Shown here: piece by piece, positions 36,175-49,400 of the stretch
How the letters are laid out: each line of letters starts with the position of its first letter
Numbering within the stretch: the first letter of the stretch is position 1
The notes under the pieces: generated by a model
What the model was told of the DNA's origin: nothing
What the model saw: the letters and a program-made list of their open reading frames with translations, nothing else
Databases searched by the model: none
Program-made: the position numbers and the translations under genes
NCBI RefSeq assembly: GCF_001625305.1
Contig: NW_017804176.1
Span: 1,711,283-1,775,282 of the forward strand
Reading direction: 5' to 3'
Source of the DNA: Branchiostoma belcheri
Taxonomy: Eukaryota > Chordata > Leptocardii > Amphioxiformes > Branchiostomatidae
DNA: 64,000 nucleotides

Positions 36175-36342
36175 ACTCCCCATCCACCCATCCAACAACA
36201 ACAGAACTCCGCCCTACACCAGCAACAGTGAAACTTAAGCTACAAGCCGCTACATTCCATCATTAGAAAGATGACATGAGTCCGGATGTGGATAGTAAAC
36301 ATCAAGTGATAAGTAATTGTGCTTAACGTTTTCTGCTGCTGA

Positions 36343-36348
36343 AATAAA
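36343..36348 (+). promoter_or_regulatory. Alpha-tubulin poly(A) signal
   Basis: AATAAA 169 bp after the stop codon. A second AATAAA follows near 36415. Confidence 0.75.
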
Positions 36349-36869
36349 ATGTGCCAACTGCATGATGAAGGGTTGTGGAGTGTTTCATTTTAATAGTATG
36401 TCCTTAATTTTTTCAATAAAAGGCAACTAGCATAATGATTATGAAATCTGAAAATTAATTCATTGTGAAATAGAGTATGTGACAGCTATCCCTCTCGTGC
36501 TAGAAGTACATGTAGTAGTAATTTTAAATCTGGATCTCATTTCTGCATATATGCATTCAAAGGACAGCAAGACGTTTTAAAGTAAAACAATGCACAGACA
36601 ACACACAGTAAGAGAATATTAATTAGGAATGAAGAAAATAGTGTAGTATCCGTCTGTTAATGTTGACTACAGTTAATGTTGAGCGGACAGTGTGATCTCT
36701 GATACATTTTAAAACAAATCTGCACACCTGCACAAAACACATATCCTGTACCAGAATCTTAAAAATACAAATACCACATATCGCGGCCAAATACAAACTG
36801 AATTTTGACCTCAACACACACACATTACTGTCAAACTTGAAATGGCAACACATGACCATTCATTTAACT

Positions 36870-38572
36870 CTATAGACCACTATAATGCCTCCTAGCGTAT
36901 CGGCAAAGAGCTGCACCGGGACAGTCCGTATCTCCACTGGCCGCCCCAAGGTCCAGGTGGCACTTCAGGTCGTATCCCTGCCGTATTTTCCCCATCTCCA
37001 CTCCGCAGGCGATCAGATTTTCCCCGGCCTCCCGAGCCGCTGCGGTGGGCGTTCTGCTGTCGAAGTAGCCGAGGAAGTTGATACCGAGTGCGAAACTGTT
37101 ACAGCACGGGACATGAGCGCCACTGGAAAGGGAAAATAATGCATATTATTATATCAAAGGCCTTCATTAAAAGCCTTCGCAAAATTAATAGAAGGGAAAA
37201 TGTGTTCATCGTTAGATTAATGAAACTTACTTGTTAAGTGTTGGTTTTTACGGCGTTATAAATACATTTGTAATTGCCAAAATATGCGTCCTTTTGCAAT
37301 TAGCGTTAATTAGTTTTGATGATAAATGAAGTTTGAACTTTTTCAAACGTTTCCATATTTGATATTGTAATTAAAGAACTGTATAAAAAATCAAGCTTCT
37401 ATTTTTTTTGCTATCTTTAAAATGACGCAAGTATCAACTGACCTGTAGTCCCAGCCACGCCCTTCGTACACGTTGCCGAAGCCGTCGATGAGGAAGTTGT
37501 AGCCGATGTCGTCGAAACCTCTGTCGAAGTGGCCCTCTTGGATATCTTGTACTCTTTCCCTGTAGTCAGCCACGCTGGAATAGCTCCAGCTGAACAGATG
37601 TCTTAGATAACCGTCACTGTGATGAATGACAACCCTGCTCGGAGGATTGGCGAATAAGGTGCGTTTCTTCGGCGGTCTGGCGCCCCAACCTCCCCGGCTG
37701 ACCATTTTCAGTTTACTGCATTTTGAAGGCGGAGGAGGCGTTGCTTTAGGAGTAGTAGTAGCGGGTGGAGTAGATGCAGGTTTAGTTGTGGACGGCATCT
37801 GGGTGGTAGCAGCCGGGGTGGTGGGGTCTGGTAGACAGCATCGCTTGTTTTTGTTGCTAGGCCCCGTACAGCTTCCGCCTCCCTCGTGGTACCCTCTCGG
37901 GCAGGACCGCGCGTCGCTCCGGCAGACGCCGCCCTTCTCTCGGCACAGGGGCTCCTCGTGGGGCAGGCAGCAGACTCGTCCAGGCCGGTCGGCGCAAAGA
38001 CCGCCGTGGAAGACGTAGCGACCAGGGCAGGAGTAGTCCCGCTCTTCGCAGTACCCTCCTCGCTCTTCGCAGCCCGAGTCTTCGTCGGGAGGCGTCGGTG
38101 ATGCGGCGGTCGGGTCGGGTGGCGACGACGGGGAAGCCGACGGGTCGGGAGGGGACGACGGTGACGCAGACGGGTCGGGGGAGGAACTCGGAGGCGCAGT
38201 CGACGGGTTCGGACTGGTGGAAGGCCCGGGGGAAGTGGACACTGGAAGCGTCGTTGTTGGCTCTTGAGTTGTGCTTGTTGGCGGCGTTGTAGCCTCGGTG
38301 GTAGTTGTGGTGGTAGTGGTAGAACGGGGCGTGGTAGTCTCGGGCTGCAGACACAGCGTCACGCACGTGGACGAACAGTGGAAGCGATACCCACAGGCAG
38401 CACACTCAGGCCGCGTGCATCTACCGCCGCACCGCGAGGCGTACGCACAGTACGGGCAGTATGGACAAACCTTCCGCCCGCCTTGGGCCAAGTCGGAAAG
38501 GGCTCTCTGCAGGAAGCTCTGTGCAAGAACACAAGTTGGGACAAGAAGGACTAAGAGGTACAGCACCCTCAT
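36870..38572 (-). CDS. PGRP: Secreted peptidoglycan-recognition protein (amidase) with mucin and Cys-rich modules
   Basis: Two coding exons, 38572-37443 and 37122-36870, join in phase to give 460 residues. Order: signal peptide 1-17, Cys-rich segment 36-74 (CPYCPYC, CGGRC), Thr/Ser/Pro-rich mucin-like linker about 78-165 with PPDPSAS repeats, two related six-Cys modules (168-202 and 210-246, each ending CCLP), a second T/P linker, and the PGRP domain about 285-460. The N-acetylmuramoyl-L-alanine amidase zinc set is present: His317 in VVIHHSD, Tyr358 in IGYNF, His432 and Cys444 in CHLDLG...TDCPG. GRGWDYSGAH is also typical. It should cleave peptidoglycan outside the cell. A 5'UTR exon with donor next to 38873 and acceptor at 38586 precedes the ATG. 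The gene converges on alpha-tubulin. Confidence 0.93.
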
Positions 38573-38976
38573 GGTGAAAAGTTGCCTGTGGAAAAAAAAC
38601 AGAACACAATTATTGTTAAAAGATTAAGGCAGTCAATTACGAGTGACAATTTCAGTGAAGGGTCTTAAGCTTGTTGAGTATCACAATCCCTGGAAAGCAA
38701 AAACCGTAAATGTTAACACTTCTAAATATACAATAAGCTTGAAATCCAAGCCAGTTCAGCGTCATGTGGTTAAGTATTTCAAGTTAACTACACTATAATT
38801 CAAAGCAAGCAAACTCATCCAAAAACAAAACTTAGTTTGTAACGTACAAATGTAACCACTGACAGATCTTACCTTGGCCCTGTTTGCGGCAAGACTTTTC
38901 AAATCGCACAAGCGGTTTAAACTACCGCACAGATAGGCGCCCCAAAGTCAGCTTCTCCAAACCAGACTTGTGCACT

Positions 38977-38990
38977 GCCCTTTTATACCC
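38977..38990 (-). promoter_or_regulatory. TATA box of the PGRP gene
   Basis: GGGTATAAAAGGGC on the - strand, about 105 bp upstream of the predicted first donor (exon edge 38873). Transcription probably starts near 38950. Confidence 0.75.
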
Positions 38991-38999
38991 GTCCACTTC

Positions 39000-40460
39000 C
39001 TGTTGTGTACCTTTACTCCGATAAGAAATGACCACATCATCGAAACGTAGTGGATTATTTTTTTTACAGAAACCAGGATATCACAGGAAGTTAAAATATT
39101 GTTCAGCTTCCTGTGCTCTCCTTGGAATAAGCAGTCCATGCATGGCAACCACGTCTGCAAAACCAACTTCCTTTCTCCTTCCATGTGCGATACGTTCGGG
39201 ACCGTTTCTTTATCATTCTGTCGTCGGCATCAGATAAGTGCTTGGCAAAGTTCAATGGGCACGCTGCCAAGGACCAGGCGGGCGTTTTGGCCTTGTCACG
39301 GGTAATGCAAACAGCAGGGAACCGAAAAATTAACTTTTAGAAATGAGACATTTAATACCAAGAACGGTCAATAAAAACGTTATTTACCGAGGCAAAAAAA
39401 CAACTTTGCAAGGAATTATCCCACACTCTGCCAACTCAAGACGCCCGCGGATTTTTGCGAAGTATGTGGGAGTGAGTGTTCTTGAACAAGCTGTGACCTG
39501 CAATGCTAGAATAGCTAAGCGCAGCATTCCATTCAAACGGCTGTTTAGAGATAAGGACGCCCCTCTATTTGTTCGATGGCAGTAGACTAGTGGCCGCATT
39601 TGTACTTAGTCAAAACTTTCATTGCTTCAAGGCCAACGGACTTAAGTGTTGTTGTATATGTATGAGTGTGTCTGTTTCTGTACTGCAGTTTCTGTATATT
39701 CTGCAAGAGGGGGTGAAGTCTGCTATCTCAACATAGCTAAGAAAAAAAAAATCTACCCCTAAAGGTTTTGGCAGTTCAGTATACTATATTTGGCTGTATA
39801 TATACTTAATCTAGTAATAAGCAGAATAAGTGTGAGTACTTATGTATACATCTATAGCTCCATTAATATGTAAAAGGTATTTCTTTATGAATTATGGCTA
39901 CACACAATCATTAGTGACTTTTTATTTGTTACTTAAGAAGCAAATACTCCTATTCAATTCTGCTTACATAAGCATAATGAAATGCAGAGAAAAGCATTTT
40001 ATAAAATTTATGTTATTTGTTACATATATTACAACCTTAAAGTCATTAGTTAAGGCCATTTGCAACATATTGTGAATGATTAAGTATGAATGTTTATAAC
40101 TGAATTCTTTTCAAGAAACTTTAAATGTTAATATTTCCTGCATCTAGAAAATGCAACAATTCACAAACTTAAGTGTGGCTGCAACAATCTGTCCATTGCA
40201 TGAGTTCTATGCAAAATGTTTTATATCTTACCTTGCCACATTAACTTGTAAAAATATAGATATTAAAAATTACAAACGGCAAAATAAAAACCTGAATATT
40301 GAAAAACATTTTTCTAGCAATATCAAACTCAACTGGCCATGGTTCAAATGAACCATGATATGTATAGGCAGGAAGATATGATTTCAAAAGGATTGCGCTG
40401 CATAAATTATTAACTGCAAGATGCTTTGACTTTCATCAAAATAGAATTATCTTGGCTCAT
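39000..40460. other. Intergenic between PGRP promoter and TEX11 3' end
   Basis: AT-rich, no gene or clear repeat recognised. The TEX11 3'UTR should occupy the right-hand part. Confidence 0.5.
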
Positions 40461-40469
40461 AACATTTGG

Positions 40470-43400
40470 TCACTCTTCTTTGTTGGAACGTACTTTCTGT
40501 GCTTCAATCTTGGCTAAGACCTCTCCATACACGGTAGTCATCTGCAAGAAAGCATATCGATGTTTTGATTTTCAGTAAAACAATTTTTAAACGCTAGAAT
40601 GCAATGTCTCTCATCAACATCACTTCATCTGTATAAATATATTCTATGGAGGAATCTTTATTCATAGATCATACATTAAATAAGCTCTTATCAACTCCAT
40701 CCATGATAGCTACATTTCGAACAAAACTGATATGTGCTGTTCTGAAACTTTGCTATAGGATTTGTAAACTGTACACTGAAGTATAACCTTGTACCACAAT
40801 CATGAAACTAAAACAAGTCAAATGTTTATAATGATAACTTTTCACCATATAGACTGATGAATTCTTTTTGAAATTTTGAATGAAATATTACCTGGGTGTC
40901 ATAGTGTGTCCGAAGGCTTGTAAGGTGCTTTAGCAACTTCATACTCATCCCACACCAATGTTCAGCATCTACATAGTGGCCAGCACTGCGAAGAACAGAA
41001 TAGATACATTACATGTACGTTCCAGTTTCACATATCATATTTCTCCAGGACCTCTTCTTCTGGTGTCCAGATATTTGACAATCTTGATAATTATTTCCTG
41101 TCTATCACTGAATCAGATGTAGTTACTTTTTTTTTTCAAAGAAACACATGGGCTGGCCATTTACACTGTGTCAACAGTGATACAGGTGTAATTGCCATGG
41201 TACAAAATGTATCTATAGAAAATTAAGATGAACACCACACCAACAAACCTAAGTAAATGGATGCCACAATTCCAGGCTTTGGTCATCAACCACAGAATCT
41301 CCATCTCAGGATAACAGCCCTAGTAAAGGAAGAGTAAAGAGTGGTTAAGACAGCAGGGGCAGTATACTGCTGTGACAGTTACTGTAACAGTTACACAATA
41401 ATGAACAAGGTCCACAGCAGAGACTCCTAGCATTTCACTGTTGATATTCAGACATGTTGATATTCAGAGTTATAAGATATGTAGTGGGTAACTGAAGATG
41501 ATCATTGCAGATTATCTGTTACTGTACAAAAAAAATAAAGAATATGAGGAAGCTACTACAAATCGTCTTCATGTGAAATAATTACCTGTAAGACATGTAG
41601 ATTGTATCTGGATCTATGCCCCACCTGTGACTTGTTGTCTATGATATCCAAGGCTTCTTTATAATATCCCCAGGCTTCCTCTTTGCTGCTGGGGTCAGAA
41701 TTGGACCCTTTGTTCAGGACCAGCTGGATCAAACTGTGGAATGCTTTACTGAAATCAGAAATACCATGGGGTTTAACTGTAAAATCTATGCTAGGGGGAC
41801 ATGTCAAATTATGATGTCACATTGCCAAGTAAATCAATCAATGAATGTACCTCAGGTGCTCAGGAGAATATTATAGTGTATATTATAGTATACTACAATA
41901 TAAATATTATGAAATGCAACAATTTCAGGTGAAATGAAAAAGATGCTGACTACAGCACATGCAAAAAAAAGTTCACTTAATTAAAATGTCAACCTTGCTA
42001 CAGCGCAAATGAAACATCCATAATATTTTAAGTTTTATTGTTGTACAATATCCAACAAAGACTATTTCATAAGATGTACTTCATGTACCTGCATTTAGTG
42101 AAGTCTGTGTTGGGTGTCTGTAAGTGTCGTTTGATGGCTTCCTTGAGGGCCTTTACACTGATGGTGGGCTGGGCTGCAGGGGCTTCTTGGGCTAGTGCTG
42201 TAGATCAAGGTACAAACATCATGTCATAGCTGTGGATAAAACAACTTTAACCATCAATTATAGGCACAGTTACAGCACGTCGGCAAAATGTACTGGGCCT
42301 GCGCGAAACCCTGATTTTGCACAGTTGGATGTTTGGTCAACATTGCATCAGAATTTTGCCTGTTGCAGACGCTATCTTTTCCAACAGAACATTTGGAAAC
42401 TGCAGACGGGATGTTAAATATGAATACGACCTTATATGAGACATTCTGCCGAAGTGCTATGCACAATACATTACGGGTTTTGCGCAGGTGCGGTAAGTTC
42501 TGCCAATGTGATACATGTAGCCTGGTTGCCAGACCCATAGCACCCTGCACACCAGATAACTTTGAGGCTAGTGTACTATGGGTCTGGCATCCAGGCTAAT
42601 CCACACGTCCCTCACCTGCCAAGGTCTCCAGAGTCTTGGCGTCTGCCTGAGGCATGGCCATCACCCTGTCCACCAGCTGGGCTAGGTCAGGCTCTCCCAG
42701 CTTCGCTTTGGCTTCAAACTCATACAGGCAGAGCAGGATGGGTGTGCTGTCACCTGTACAGTCTGGTCAACACAGGGATTCTCTTTCTTAGGCTGACACA
42801 GATTTCATACATTTCAACAAATGAAGTAAGATTATGTTACATTGTACACTGTGATTTACATTGGAGAAGTACACACACACACCAACTAGCCAGTTGTAGA
42901 ATTTGCTTATGCTACATGGCCTATTGAAATGTAACTTTGGATCTACTGTGTTGTACAGCCTAATTTATAATGAGGAATTTTCTCATTTCTTTCCTACATT
43001 GTGCAGTGATTTGGGTATGAAATTTGTTAATATTGAGGAGTAACACACCAATTCTATACAGGGTAGGTCTTTCACATTGCTAATCCAGGCTAATAGCTAG
43101 ACCAAGCACGTTGCAATCAAATTCTTGGAATTGAGTTAACTTACTATCTGTTTGCTTAATGAATACTGCATCAACAGCTGAGAGGACTACAACTTCAAGC
43201 TTAGGATTAGTACAAAAACTAAGTAGAGAATCTATTACATAGATAATAGGATATGTGAAGCTCTACATTGTTAACCAGAAAAAAACATAAGGATGTCATG
43301 TATGTGAGGTCTTTCTGATTTATATTCAGAACATGATGTAAACTATGTTTCTTCTTCTGGACCAAATCGTATTATCGTCCTTCTTCTCTTTGGCCCTTTA

Positions 43401-46400
43401 TACAAAAATTCTATTTCAAATTGGTGAGTCAGTTTTCCTGATATTGGATCAAAATATCAAAATTTCATCACAGAAATTGGCTTGTTCATCAGAGCCAAAC
43501 AAGTCAACCAGAAACTACAAAGGAGCGCTAATGCATGCATGTAGCGAACTGCCCCAGTATTTGCCGGTCTGGATTATTTCATGTAGGTAAGACTGCAAAG
43601 TAATCAGTTACAGATTTCTGTGGACTTATGGTGTAATGAAAAAACCCTGTTGTTTCTTGGCAACTGTTATAACAAATGTGTTCGACTCATGTTGCTACAG
43701 AGGAAATTGTCAACATCAGGAAATTTGATTTCATAGATTCAAATACACTATAGCCTTCAAAGGAGAACCACAGCTAGCAAAATTAACTGAATCCTTTCTA
43801 CTTGAGGGAGCAAAAACAGTGTGACTGTACATGTAGGTATATATAAGTCAGAGAGCAAACTGTGCAGTTGAAGGATTTGCAACCCCGGGCACTACAGCTA
43901 CAACTGAGACTTCCTTCAGTTCAAGTCTACTTTGAACTTGGATTGTCTTCGATCAGGTGGGCTGACATTTGAGAAAAGGTGACTGTGTCTGGATACAGTT
44001 CTTCAGGACATTCATTTGTTTCTTGGTAAGTCTGTCTTTTTATCAGGGGGGTTGGGGTTGCACGTTCTCTCATATATTGACTCTCTAGCAGTGGTAAGGG
44101 GGCTATGGGTGGAACTCTCTAGCACTTGCGACCTTGCGCTGCCAGCCCCAAGTACAGACAACTGAAGCAACAGGAGCTAATCTTCACATTTGCATCAACC
44201 TTGTCTTGACTTGTCTAACTTTTGTTTCCTTTGGACTATAAAAATTTTGTCTTCACTTTATTTGCATACAAGTATCAATCAAAAGTTCGTGTTTTAAAAC
44301 CTGCTGTCTTCGAGATCTCTCCATTGAAAACGTGGAAAAGTAGTGGCACCTGAAACATCTGACCATTTCCAAATCCAGTTGCTTGAGTAACTGTTTTTTG
44401 GCATATCTTATTTCGGGATGTCTACCCTTCATCGACATAACCTCAAACACTGTTTTGAGGTTTTAAACGGCTGATTAAAGCTTAATTTGTACTAAAATCG
44501 TCACGCATGTACATGTGTGTGTGTCTAAATCCCTGTCTCCGATATTGGGCCCAGTTGAACAGGGTGTTGGGTCGAGTTGACCAAGAAGATGGGCCGAGTT
44601 GGTAATGGTCAGAGTCGTCCAACATCCGATATTGTCAACCAAAGCTATGTTCAGAACTGTTCTGGATATGTTTGTAACTGATGACCCACTATTTTGCTCA
44701 TGATTATGGTTGTTAGCTGTTGGGAGGCCAACTTCTGATACTAGAGATAGGTGTTAAGTTGGATTTAGTTCTCAAAGTTTGCCCCAAGTATGCAAGAACA
44801 TACACAAACTCTGTTCATGCCTACATGGCTTGGGTCACCTGAAAATTACTTCCCTGTTGCCATAGAAACAGAGGATTTAGATATCAAGGCTAATCAAGCA
44901 TCCAACTACATGTACATGTACATGTAGAAGGAAGTCTGAACTTGAACACATTTTAAGCAACAGGTTTAAGTGCTTTACTGGGTTGTAGAGATTAAGAAGT
45001 CAGATTTACTGTTACAGTAACTGTTGTATAATTACCCATTGAAGTGAAATCAAACATCACAAGGCCATTTCCTACCTTGAGTAAAAAGTTAACATTCCTG
45101 TCAGTCTTGAAGGTGGCATACAGTTGCTTACAATTCCACACAACATTAATAACGCTAAAATTGTAAGGCACAGTATAAGCAACATTTGTCAACTTGAAAT
45201 ATAAAGAATCTAATGGATAATGATCTCATTAAAGCTGATCATTGATCATTAAAATGTTGGCTGTTGAAGGTGTTTAGTATGCAAATCCTGACAGTGGTGT
45301 GTGATTTTGCCTATTTAGGCATTCGGGACATCAACCTATTGCGGGAAAAGTGGTTCTTGTCAGCTCATCGACGAACGCAGCTTGAATCAGGAGAGGCACA
45401 CAGAACAACCTTTGTTCCACACAACACCCGACTCCAAATAACTACCCAAGGTACGCTTGATTACACATTGCCTAACAATTAATGACTTCTATGGCTTGTA
45501 GGCTATACAGAATGAGACTCTGGTGAATTTAATTAAATTCAAGTTGCCCATGCATAGCACCCGCTGAGGTCAAACAGTGTATATGTATATATTACATGTG
45601 TATATCTAGTGGATTAAGAAATTTTGTTTACTTCTGTTATGTTTTTTATAGCATCAATGATAGGTTTTAAGGCCACACCAATTTGATTTGTTGGTTCTTG
45701 GCCCCCAATGACCTGCAAACTTCAATCAAATCAATATTCATTATTTTTTAAAATCCAATTTAATAATCATTTTCCCCCAAATCCAGGGGTTAGACGTGCT
45801 TGCATCAAATACAAGTCTTTTTTTTTAAGCAAGATTTTTACGGCTGGATGCCCTAACACCCAAACCCTAGTAGGGCCCAGAATCCCTCTACTGTAACTGA
45901 GGGGGGAAAATATGTATCAAGTGCCTTTCCCAAGGGCACAACCTCTGGGTGCATGTCTGGATATGTCTGGGTCCAACCCTGGGGATTTAACCTGGGTCTC
46001 CTTGCTTGACAGTCGGATGCTATATCCAATACACCACACCGACGCCACTTCATTATGGTGGCTAAATTAGGGGTGGCAAACACCAATTGTCTTTTGTTTC
46101 AATATTGGTATATACAAATAACATATGCGATACCTATTTTTCTTTCATGTTACAGAAAATGTCCAACAAGCTGAAGAAACTACTGGTTCTCCTACTCATC
46201 ATACTGAAAGAAACTACTGGACCAAATGTAGCCAGGTGCAGCTGCATCACTTCACCCTGTGTCTGCAGGAACATGGGCCTCACTTCAGTTCCTCAAAATC
46301 TACATGGGACTTACATCTTTAGCCTTGACTTAAAAGGCAATAAGATCACAGCCATAAAGAGTTTCTCTGATTTTGCAAAATTCAGGAGACTGACAAAATT

Positions 46401-49400
46401 ATATCTGGACTCCAACCTTCTAAGTAACATTCAGCCTAATAGTTTCTTTAATCTACCAAAGCTGCAAGAGCTCAAGCTGTCATCTAACAGGATAGCTAAC
46501 ATTCAGCCTGGTAGTTTCTCAAATCTACGACAGCTACAAATGTTGCAGCTGCAATCCAACAACTTAACTAACATTCAACCAGGTTCCTTTGCAGGGCTGC
46601 TACAGCTGAAAACGTTGTGGTTGCACTCAAACAAGATAGCTAACATTCATCCAGGTTCCTTTGCAGGGCTGCTAAAGCTGCAAATGTTGTATTTGTCCTC
46701 CAACAAGATAGCTAACATTCAGCCTGGTAGTTTTTCGAATTTGCCACAGCTGCGAGATCTCAGGTTGAACTCCAACAAGATAGCTAACATTCAGACTGGT
46801 AGTTTCTCACATCTACAAAAGCTGCAAGTGTTGCAGCTGCAATCCAACAACTTAACAAACATTCATCCAGGTTCCTTTGCAGGGCTGCCACAGCTGCAAA
46901 TGTTGTATTTGTACTCCAACAAGATAGCTAACATTCAGCTTGGTAGTTTCTCAAATCTACCACTGCTGCAAAAGTTGTGGTTGAACTCTAACAAGTTAAT
47001 CAACATTCCACCAGGTGAATTCTCAAATTTGCCCCTGTTGAAAGAACTGAAGCTCGACAGGAACAACTTATCTTACATTCATCCTGGAATGTTCTCAAGT
47101 CTGCCTAACCTCAAAAGGCTATCATTGGCCTTTAATTGCATTACTACCATTCAACCTGACACAGTCCCAAATCAAGTCTCTTCAGTGACTGTAAATAACA
47201 ACCCTTGGCAGTGTGATTGCAGGATGGTACCCTTCAGGCTAAAGATGACTGCATCATTTGATATCATTTGTTCCAAACCAGTCAACTTTCTTGGGCGTAG
47301 GCTGAAAGGTATTGATCCAAAAGATCTGATTTGTGAATCACCAGACATCACAAAATTTGAAAGGATCGACAACAAGACAATGGTACAGGGGAAGAGACTC
47401 CATTTGGTCTGTGAAGCTTCCGGAATCCCTGCACCAGGCATCACGGTCACCCTCCCTTCTGGACGCAACACAACAGTTCAGTCAGGTGGGAGGGTGACTG
47501 TGGAGCTAAATGACACCGTAACAGACATTACTGCTGGTCTGTATACCTGCATTGCAGCAAGTCCTGTCGGCTCCACATTTGCCACACTGTCTGTTGATGC
47601 CCTATTGAATATGCCTACAACTACTACTGTAATGTCACCTGCAACCTCACCTCTTTCCACCACTGGTACTTCACTCAAAATGGAGAGTCACACTTACCCT
47701 AAAAGTGCTCATACCGTCTCACAATTGAATGTACATGTACCTACAAACTCACCTCTTTCTAGCACTGGTACTTCATTCAAAATGGAGAGCAACAGTTACC
47801 CTGAAAGTGCTCAAACTGTCTCCCCACAATTGAATGCAGCTACAACTGCAACTACAATCATCGCACCAGCAAACTCACATCTTTCAACCACTGCTACGTC
47901 ACACAAAATGGAGAGCAACAGTTACCCTGAAAGTGCTCATACTGTGCCCCCACCTGTTCTGATTGGCTCTTTACCTCCAGAAGAACCTGTCACTGAGTCT
48001 AATCAAAAACCCTCTCTGTCTGTTCTCATTGGCTATACTGCTGCTGCAGCAGCCAGCATTGTCCTCATTGGTAGCATCACTCTCGCAATTTGTTGGAAGA
48101 GGTGGGCAAGGAACCGTTCGATTGGCCCAGACCCTGGTGTCATGTTAAACAACACCAGCACCACAGAAGCTACTGATACAGTAACAAATGGTCAAAACCA
48201 GATACAGCATCATGATACTGATGCCTGATGACTTGACAGGTTTCTCGAGACCCAGGTATACCACTTGCTCTAAAGACTACATACTTGTTTCCATGTACAA
48301 TGTATCATTGTCAATCTCTAAAACCTATTTGCTATCTGCACATGTGAATGTTAGCAAATTAGTGACTGATGAGTCTCCAGTTGTGATATTACTGTTATCA
48401 TGTACATAATGTATATAATCATAGCATTAAAACATAGTTTTGATGTGTGTGAGTTTTAATGAAAACATCATGTTAAAAGGGCTTTCTGGTGGTTATGTCA
48501 ATAAGGCACTTTCATGACATGTAATGGAATGATTGCAAAGTGACTTATGTAGTATAAAACACTAGAGGCTACATTGTACATGTACCTAATAGTACCTAGC
48601 CTAGCCAGTATAGTTACCAATAAGGAACTTTCATGACAATGTAACAGAATGATTGCAAAGTGCCTTTTGGTTTGAAACACTAGGAGCTACATTGTACCTA
48701 ATACTAGTATCTAGTCTAGTCAGTAAAGTTACATATGTAGCATAGGGGCTGCATGGAAGATACAGTCATATTGGTGCATGTTTTTATGTGAAGTATTGAA
48801 TTAGATGATCTCTGTATTCCTTTTAATTTGAATGTAACATGATTGTACAAAAAAGTTATTGTACTTTTGATTTGCACAGTCAGAAACACCAGTCAGTTAT
48901 CCCAGACTGTACATGTATATATCACAAACTTAATACAGCATATGATAAGTCTATGATCTCTTGTATCAATGAACATCACATAGTCACATTTAATGTAATT
49001 CACTTCATATGGTTGTTTGGAAACATGTTCTTGGTAATATTGTGATCATGCAAATAAGGATTAATTTGTATAATAAACAGAAGTAACTCAGAAGTAATGT
49101 ACCTGTGTCTGATATCTTGTTGTTGCTTATTTCTCTACATGTCTCTCGGCATGTATCAACATAGAGGATGACTTTCTTCAGCATCTTCTTCTGTAGTAGA
49201 ACATACAACTAGCATGAAACTTTCATTATAGATTACTGGCTTAAAGTCCATCTTTACTGGTAGACGTCAAAGTTATAGTGTGGAGTTTAAGCTTTGTTCC
49301 AACACAAGAGGGGAACTCAGCATAAATTTTTGGTTCATCTTGTCAACCAACAAAACATGACCTACTTAGATAAAGAACAGTAACTGCATCGTTGGAGAGA

